Source: Burkholderiaceae bacterium
GTDB taxonomy: Bacteria > Pseudomonadota > Gammaproteobacteria > Burkholderiales > Burkholderiaceae_C
Reading direction: 5' to 3'
Assembly: GCA_017848435.1 (NCBI GenBank)
Contig: JAFEHU010000022.1
Span: 1 to 44,985, forward strand
Length of the DNA stretch: 44,985 nt
Below, in pieces: positions 41,135 through 44,985 of this stretch. Made by a program: the position numbers and the translations under genes. Position 1 is the stretch's first letter; each line of letters opens with the position of its first letter. The notes below the pieces were generated by a model. The model was not told where the DNA came from. It worked only from the letters and a program-made list of their open reading frames with translations, and searched no databases.

Positions 41135-42028
41135 GTGAATTACGCCCAACTCCTCATCCCCGACTTCGCCCTCATCGTCTGCGGCTTCCTGGTGTGCCGC
41201 TATACCGCGCTCAACCGCACGGTGTGGAGCCAGGTGGAAAGCCTGGTCTATTACTTTTTGTTCCCGGTGCTGCTGTTCCAGTCCATCGTGCGTTCGCCGC
41301 TGGACCTGAGCGCCGCGTCCAGCCTGATTGGCGCCGGCCTGGCCATGGTGCTGAGCGGCGTGGCGCTGAGTTACGGCCTGGCCAAGCTGCCCGGGGTGAA
41401 TGCCAACGACCACGCCGCCGCCGCGCAGGTGGCTTTTCGCTTCAACTCCTTCATTGCGCTGGCCATCACCGAGCGGCTGGCCGGCGCCGAAGGCCTGCTG
41501 CTGATTGCGGTGCTGATTGGCGTGTGTGTGCCGCTGTGCAACGTGGCCGCCGTGTGGCCCATGGCGCGCCACTCGCAACGCGGCTTTGTGGGCGAACTGG
41601 CGCGCAACCCGCTGATATTGGCCACCGCCGGCGGCCTGCTGGCCAACGTGGCGGGTTTTCAAATTCCGGTGTGGGCCGAACCCACGGTCACACGCATTGG
41701 CCAGGCCTCGCTCGCGCTGGGCTTGATGGCCGCCGGCGCCGGCATGCAGATCAGCCAACTGGCCAGCGCCCGCACCGTGGCCGCCGGGGTGCTGACCATC
41801 CGCCATTTGGTGATGCCGCTATTGGCCTGGGTGATGGTGCAGGCCTTCAAACTCAACCCGCTGCAGGCCACCGTGCTGCTGGCCTTCAGCGCTTTGCCCA
41901 CCGCCTCCAGCTGTTACGTGCTGGCGGCACGCATGGGCTACAACGCGCCGTTTGTGGCCGGGCTCATCACCCTCTCCACCCTGCTGGGCATGGCGAGCTT
42001 GCCGTTTGCTTTGGCCGTGCTGCGTTAA
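41135..42028 (+). CDS. AEC-family (auxin efflux carrier-like) transporter
   Basis: A 297-residue membrane protein with about ten helices, starting at GTG. The first helix is [19 protein letters not shown], followed by [15 protein letters not shown], the typical AEC motif. The second half repeats the pattern, with [34 protein letters not shown] and the substrate-gate region [25 protein letters not shown]. Members export auxin, malonate or malate; the substrate here is not known. An upstream open frame to 40910 is antisense to the Bug gene and rejected. Confidence 0.88.
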   Translation: MNYAQLLIPDFALIVCGFLVCRYTALNRTVWSQVESLVYYFLFPVLLFQSIVRSPLDLSAASSLIGAGLAMVLSGVALSYGLAKLPGVNANDHAAAAQVAFRFNSFIALAITERLAGAEGLLLIAVLIGVCVPLCNVAAVWPMARHSQRGFVGELARNPLILATAGGLLANVAGFQIPVWAEPTVTRIGQASLALGLMAAGAGMQISQLASARTVAAGVLTIRHLVMPLLAWVMVQAFKLNPLQATVLLAFSALPTASSCYVLAARMGYNAPFVAGLITLSTLLGMASLPFALAVLR

Positions 42029-42035
42029 GGCCGGC

Positions 42036-42353
42036 TCAGAACATCCCACGCACCATCATGCCCAGGTAGTACACCGCAATGAACACCAGGCGCGACACCA
42101 CAAACACCTGCGCGCCCAGCAGCACCAGCGGCGGCGTGGCCCCACTCACATGCGCCGTCAGCGCCAGCACCGCAAACAGCAGGCAGTTTTCCAGCGTGTT
42201 GCGGGCGGTGCGCTCGGCACGGCCGGCAAAGCCCGGTATGCCGAACACGGGACTTGGCAGTACCAACGCAGCGTCGCCGACACCCACCCGACTGGCACAG
42301 TCTCGTACCAGCTGGTGGTGTCGCGGTTTTCCCCCGGGCCGGCTTGCCGGCAC
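42036..42353 (-). pseudogene. Truncated MAPEG-family protein
   Basis: A 105-residue frame whose middle, PGFAGRAERTARNTLENCLLFAVLALTAHVSG, followed by LLGAQVFVVSRLVFIAVYYLG, matches MAPEG (PF01124) membrane proteins. Normal members have about 130 residues and four helices. Here the first helix is missing: the first 35 residues (PASRPGGKPRHHQLVRD...) are polar and unlike the family. The end, MMVRGMF, also comes sooner than expected after VYYLG. The frame starts only ten bases after the stop of the neighbouring oxidoreductase. The simplest reading is a gene cut at its 5' end by arrival of the neighbouring cassette. It might still be translated. Confidence 0.5.
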
Positions 42354-42362
42354 GGACTGGAC

Positions 42363-43364
42363 TCACTTGATTTTGATGACGACCTTGCCCTTGGCCCTGC
42401 CCTCCTCAACATAGGCCAGCGCTTCGTTGGTGGACTCGAACGGGAAGACTTTGTCGACGACTGGCCGGATCGCTCCTTCCTCGATGAGCCGGGTGATCTT
42501 CTGCAACTGGGCACCGTTCGCCTTCATGAACAGGAAGGAATAGCCAAGCCCCAGGCGGTGCGCCTTGCGCCTGACGCCCGAACTCAGCAGCCGCATCACC
42601 AGCCTCACGAACCCGGGTGCGCCAACCGCCTTCCCAAATTCAGGGTCGGGGGGCCCGGAGATGGAGACGAGCTTGCCGCCACGCTTAAGCACGTGCAGCG
42701 ACTTGTCCAGCGTCTGGCCATCCTGGCTGTGCAGCACCACGTCGCAGTCGCTCAGAACTTGTTCGAAATCCTGCGTCTTGTAATCAACGACAACGTCCGC
42801 GCCAAGGCCCTTCACGAGGACGGCATTGGCCGCACTCGCCGTCGTGGCGACGGTGGCACCCAGATGTTTGGCCAACTGGATGGCGAAGGTGCCTACGCCG
42901 CCGGACCCGGCCTGAATAAAGACCGTCTGGCCCTTCTTCAGGCCGGCCTTTTCGACGAGTGCCTGCCATGCTGTCAAGGCCACCAGCGGAATGGCAGCGG
43001 CTTCCTCCATCGCAAGCCCCTTGGGCTTCAGCGCAAGCGACGCCTCCTTGACCGGAACGAATTCCGCAAACGTGCCGATTCGGAAGTCATCCGCCCGCGC
43101 ACACACCTCATCGCCCAGCTTGAACTGCCGCACACCCGCGCCAAGCTTCACAACCACACCCGCCACGTCGTGGCCAAGGATAAGCGGCAGGCGGTAGGGC
43201 AGGATGAGCTTGAACTCTCCGCTGCGAATCTTGGCGTCCAGCAGGTTGACACCGGCGGCATGCACCTCGACCAAGACCTCGTCATCACGCAGCTCCGGAA
43301 CGGGCACCTCTGCCGGCCGCAGCGGGCGCTTCTTTCCATAGCGATCCAGGATGAATGCCTTCAT
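42363..43364 (-). CDS. NADP-dependent quinone-oxidoreductase-like (MDR family) enzyme
   Basis: A 333-residue medium-chain dehydrogenase/reductase without the catalytic zinc ligands, as in zeta-crystallin/quinone oxidoreductases. The catalytic domain has VNLLDAKIRSGEFKLILPYRLPLILGHDVAGVV; the nucleotide fold has QAGSGGVGTFAIQLAKHLGA (glycines at about 153-158). It reduces quinones or enals with NADPH; the substrate is not known. It starts at an ATGA overlap with the SDR gene and ends the cassette next to the MAPEG remnant. Base composition looks less GC-biased than the surrounding genes, suggesting acquisition, though not measured. Confidence 0.9.
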   Translation of the reverse strand: MKAFILDRYGKKRPLRPAEVPVPELRDDEVLVEVHAAGVNLLDAKIRSGEFKLILPYRLPLILGHDVAGVVVKLGAGVRQFKLGDEVCARADDFRIGTFAEFVPVKEASLALKPKGLAMEEAAAIPLVALTAWQALVEKAGLKKGQTVFIQAGSGGVGTFAIQLAKHLGATVATTASAANAVLVKGLGADVVVDYKTQDFEQVLSDCDVVLHSQDGQTLDKSLHVLKRGGKLVSISGPPDPEFGKAVGAPGFVRLVMRLLSSGVRRKAHRLGLGYSFLFMKANGAQLQKITRLIEEGAIRPVVDKVFPFESTNEALAYVEEGRAKGKVVIKIK

Positions 43365-44194
43365 GGTGTTGTTCCAATCAGCGCCCCGTCGAGGCGAAGG
43401 TCTTTTCGAATCCCGGCATCCATCAGCCCAGCAGGCGCAAACGTGCGCAGCCATCGCAAGCGGCTCGCGAGCCCACCCGCGGTGTACCGGAGTTTCGGGC
43501 GCACGGCACTGGCCGCCTTCAACACGACCTCGGCCACGACGTGCGGCTGGTCTGCGGTGGCCATCACTTCCTTCACGCGCTGGTTGACGGCGGCGCGAAC
43601 CTCGCGGTACTCGTCGAGCTTGGCGTCGGGTTCCATGAAGTTCGCATCAAACGGCGTCTTCGTGTAAGCGGGCTCGACGACCGAGACCCGAATGCCCCGG
43701 GTACGCAGCTCATGGTCGAGCGATTCGGAATAGCCTTCGACCGCATGCTTCGTCGCGGCATACAGCGCACCGTACGGCATGGGCAAGAAACCAAGCACCG
43801 AGCCGATGTTGATGATGCGTCCCGCACCCTGTCGGCGCATGTGCGGGACGGTGGCGCGCGTCATCCGGACCAGCCCGAAAAAGTTGGTGTCGAAGATGGC
43901 CTGGGCCTGGGCGATCGAGCTCTCTTCTGCGCCAGCGGGCGCGACGCCAAAGCCCGCGTTGTTGACCAGCAGGTCGATGCGGCCCTCCAAGTGCACCAGC
44001 CGCTCGACCGCTGCGTTGACCGATGTGTCGCTCGTCACGTCGAGCGGCAGCATCTCGAATGTGCGCTGGCCGGCTTCACCGCCGCGTCGGCTTGTGCCGT
44101 AGACCTTGTAACCCGCCTTGGCGAGCCGTTCCGCCGTGGCTTGGCCGATGCCCGACGAGGCACCGGTCACAAGGGCGATTTTGGGGTTGTTCAT
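43361..44194 (-). CDS. Short-chain dehydrogenase/reductase
   Basis: A 277-residue classical SDR. The cofactor motif TGASSGIG is at residues 10-17, NNAG at 78-81, and the catalytic residues are Ser142 (NIGSVLG), Tyr155 and Lys159 (YAATK). Arg residues in TSRRGG after strand 2 suggest NADP(H) preference. The substrate is unknown. GGAG lies about nine bases before the ATG. It is the first gene after the operator-like palindrome and is translationally coupled to the quinone-oxidoreductase-like gene, as in TetR-controlled aldehyde or quinone detoxification cassettes. Confidence 0.92.
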   Translation of the reverse strand: MNNPKIALVTGASSGIGQATAERLAKAGYKVYGTSRRGGEAGQRTFEMLPLDVTSDTSVNAAVERLVHLEGRIDLLVNNAGFGVAPAGAEESSIAQAQAIFDTNFFGLVRMTRATVPHMRRQGAGRIINIGSVLGFLPMPYGALYAATKHAVEGYSESLDHELRTRGIRVSVVEPAYTKTPFDANFMEPDAKLDEYREVRAAVNQRVKEVMATADQPHVVAEVVLKAASAVRPKLRYTAGGLASRLRWLRTFAPAGLMDAGIRKDLRLDGALIGTTP

Positions 44195-44256
44195 GCGCTT
44201 CTCCGTCAACGTAGGGGTTCTGGTCACCCGGTGTCAGGCCATGCCTGCGGTCATTT

Positions 44257-44278
44257 TCACATGATAAACATCATGTGA
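44257..44278. promoter_or_regulatory. TetR-type operator palindrome before SDR gene
   Basis: TCACATGAT-AAAC-ATCATGTGA: a perfect 9-bp inverted repeat with a 4-bp spacer, 62 bases before the SDR start and 36 bases after the TetR stop. On the minus strand it overlaps TATCAT, a possible -10, with T-rich sequence just upstream. Position and symmetry fit repression of the SDR/oxidoreductase pair by the adjacent TetR protein. Confidence 0.75.
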
Positions 44279-44313
44279 GAATTCGAAAAAAATGGGAATG
44301 TCCATCGTTGGGT

Positions 44314-44907
44314 TCAGTGGGCAGCGGTCAGCAGGTGCTTGCGTGCGGCTTCGCACAGGCTGTCGGACAAACCCGTGTCATCGACAGCGCGGGCCAGCAA
44401 CAGGGCACCCACCATGGTGGAGAGGGTCACCAACGCCCGTTCATGGGCGGCAGGCTGCCCCCAATCCGGCGATTGGCGGGCAACCAGATCGACCATTTCC
44501 TTGATGTGCCGGGTTGCCACGCGGCGCACTTCGGGCGCCTGGCGCGGTGTTTCAGAACCGAGGGAGGCCAAGGGGCAGCCCATCTCGACGTTCTCAACGT
44601 GGGCCTTGGAGAGGTAGGCGCCCAGCATCGAAGCCAACGCCGTGCCGGGGGACACCGTGGCCACCAGCTCGGCCGCAGCGGCAGCGGCGTCTGCGCAGGC
44701 CATGCCAGCCGCTTCGGCCAGCATGGCCTCACGTGAGGTGAAGTGGGAATAGAAGGCGCCGTGCGTCAGACCCGCCTCCTTCATGATGTCGGCCACACCC
44801 GTACCGCCGTAACCACTGCGGCGAATGGCCCGTGCAGCCACGGACACGATGCGCTCGTGCGTGGCGTCTTTGGCAGCGGCTCTGGCGTTGGTGACTGTAT
44901 TTCGCAT
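44314..44907 (-). CDS. TetR/AcrR-family transcriptional repressor
   Basis: A 197-residue regulator. The N-terminal helix-turn-helix is HERIVSVAARAIRRSGYGGTGVADIMKEAGLTHGAFYSHFTSREAMLAEA in outline, residues about 16-65, with the recognition segment GLTHGAFYSHF. The C-terminal ligand domain is helical, with GCPLASLGSE near 110. This type often senses electrophiles or quinones. The start at 44907 (MRNTVTNARAAAKD) is preferred over an in-frame ATG at 44943. It is upstream of and co-directional with the SDR and oxidoreductase genes, with the operator palindrome in between. A CATGCGCATG palindrome about 25 bases before it may be part of its own control. Confidence 0.92.
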   Translation of the reverse strand: MRNTVTNARAAAKDATHERIVSVAARAIRRSGYGGTGVADIMKEAGLTHGAFYSHFTSREAMLAEAAGMACADAAAAAAELVATVSPGTALASMLGAYLSKAHVENVEMGCPLASLGSETPRQAPEVRRVATRHIKEMVDLVARQSPDWGQPAAHERALVTLSTMVGALLLARAVDDTGLSDSLCEAARKHLLTAAH

Positions 44908-44985
44908 GACACGCATCATACGACATTTGCACGCCATGCGCATGCGAGGCTTTGAGGGGAGGGGCGATCCTGGTCAATCCCAGAC

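Noticed and set aside
42025..42366. Alternative frame of 113 codons over the MAPEG remnant
   Set aside because: Arg/Gly/Cys-rich translation without homology; the frame ending at 42036 holds the recognisable MAPEG segment.
43355..44278. Open frame of 307 codons opposite the SDR gene
   Set aside because: Antisense artefact; the SDR motifs on the minus strand are complete.

Overview
The window is a GC-rich chromosomal segment from a betaproteobacterium, most likely order Burkholderiales, family Comamonadaceae (Rhodoferax/Hydrogenophaga/Polaromonas-like). This is inferred from the gene content and order (dnaG-rpoD; grpE-dnaK-dnaJ; coaBC-dut; pyrG-kdsA-eno-ftsB), a Bug/TctC-type solute receptor, and two families of short dispersed repeats that I recall from this family. 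Genus assignment is not possible by eye. No rRNA, tRNA, CRISPR array, prophage or insertion sequence was seen. No gene-free stretch exceeds about 220 bases.

Layout: 1-951 is an RluA-type pseudouridine synthase running to the left edge. 952-2733 (minus) is a TlpA-like thioredoxin and a Tat-exported transglutaminase-like protein. 2786-7224 is primase and the housekeeping sigma factor, closed by a clear terminator. 7439-16847 is a complete MdtABC-like RND pump operon with two permeases and an outer-membrane factor. 16959-19140 holds an alpha/beta hydrolase, an HxlR regulator and an FKBP isomerase. 19310-23247 is grpE-dnaK-dnaJ behind a sigma-32-like promoter. 23350-26912 is a coupled pair: a membrane-anchored polysaccharide deacetylase-like protein and an exported barrel-like protein. 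26925-28607 (minus) is coaBC-dut. 28783-33241 is pyrG-kdsA-DUF1330-eno-ftsB. 33329-34578 is a nicotinamide riboside uptake/kinase pair. 34564-36114 (minus) is hslO and a gamma-carbonic-anhydrase-like protein. 36154-37731 is a DUF455 ferritin-like protein and a degenerate EAL-like protein. 37728-39096 (minus) is an arsS/peroxidase-like pair. 39142-41027 (minus) is a Bug receptor coupled to xerD. 41135-42028 is an AEC carrier. 42036-42353 is a MAPEG remnant. 42363-44907 (minus) is a TetR-SDR-oxidoreductase cassette with a perfect operator-like palindrome.

The strongest unusual signals are non-coding. A roughly 65-bp repeat with a 17-nt terminal hairpin (here R1) lies inside three protein-coding genes without breaking them: the dnaG linker, the coaBC C-terminus plus dut start codon, and the DUF455 N-terminus. 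A related terminus seems to form the promoter of the HxlR gene. A second 85-bp GC-rich repeat (here R2) makes up nearly all of the ftsB-pnuC gap and half of the coaBC-pyrG gap. Five genes (tlpA-like, dnaG, coaBC, DUF455, AEC) have a -10-like hexamer ending 5-7 nt before the start codon and no Shine-Dalgarno, suggesting leaderless transcripts.

The best candidates for little-described protein function are the deacetylase/barrel pair at 23350-26912 and the ArsS/peroxidase-like pair at 37728-39096. All calls are by eye; similarity searches and structure predictions were not run.
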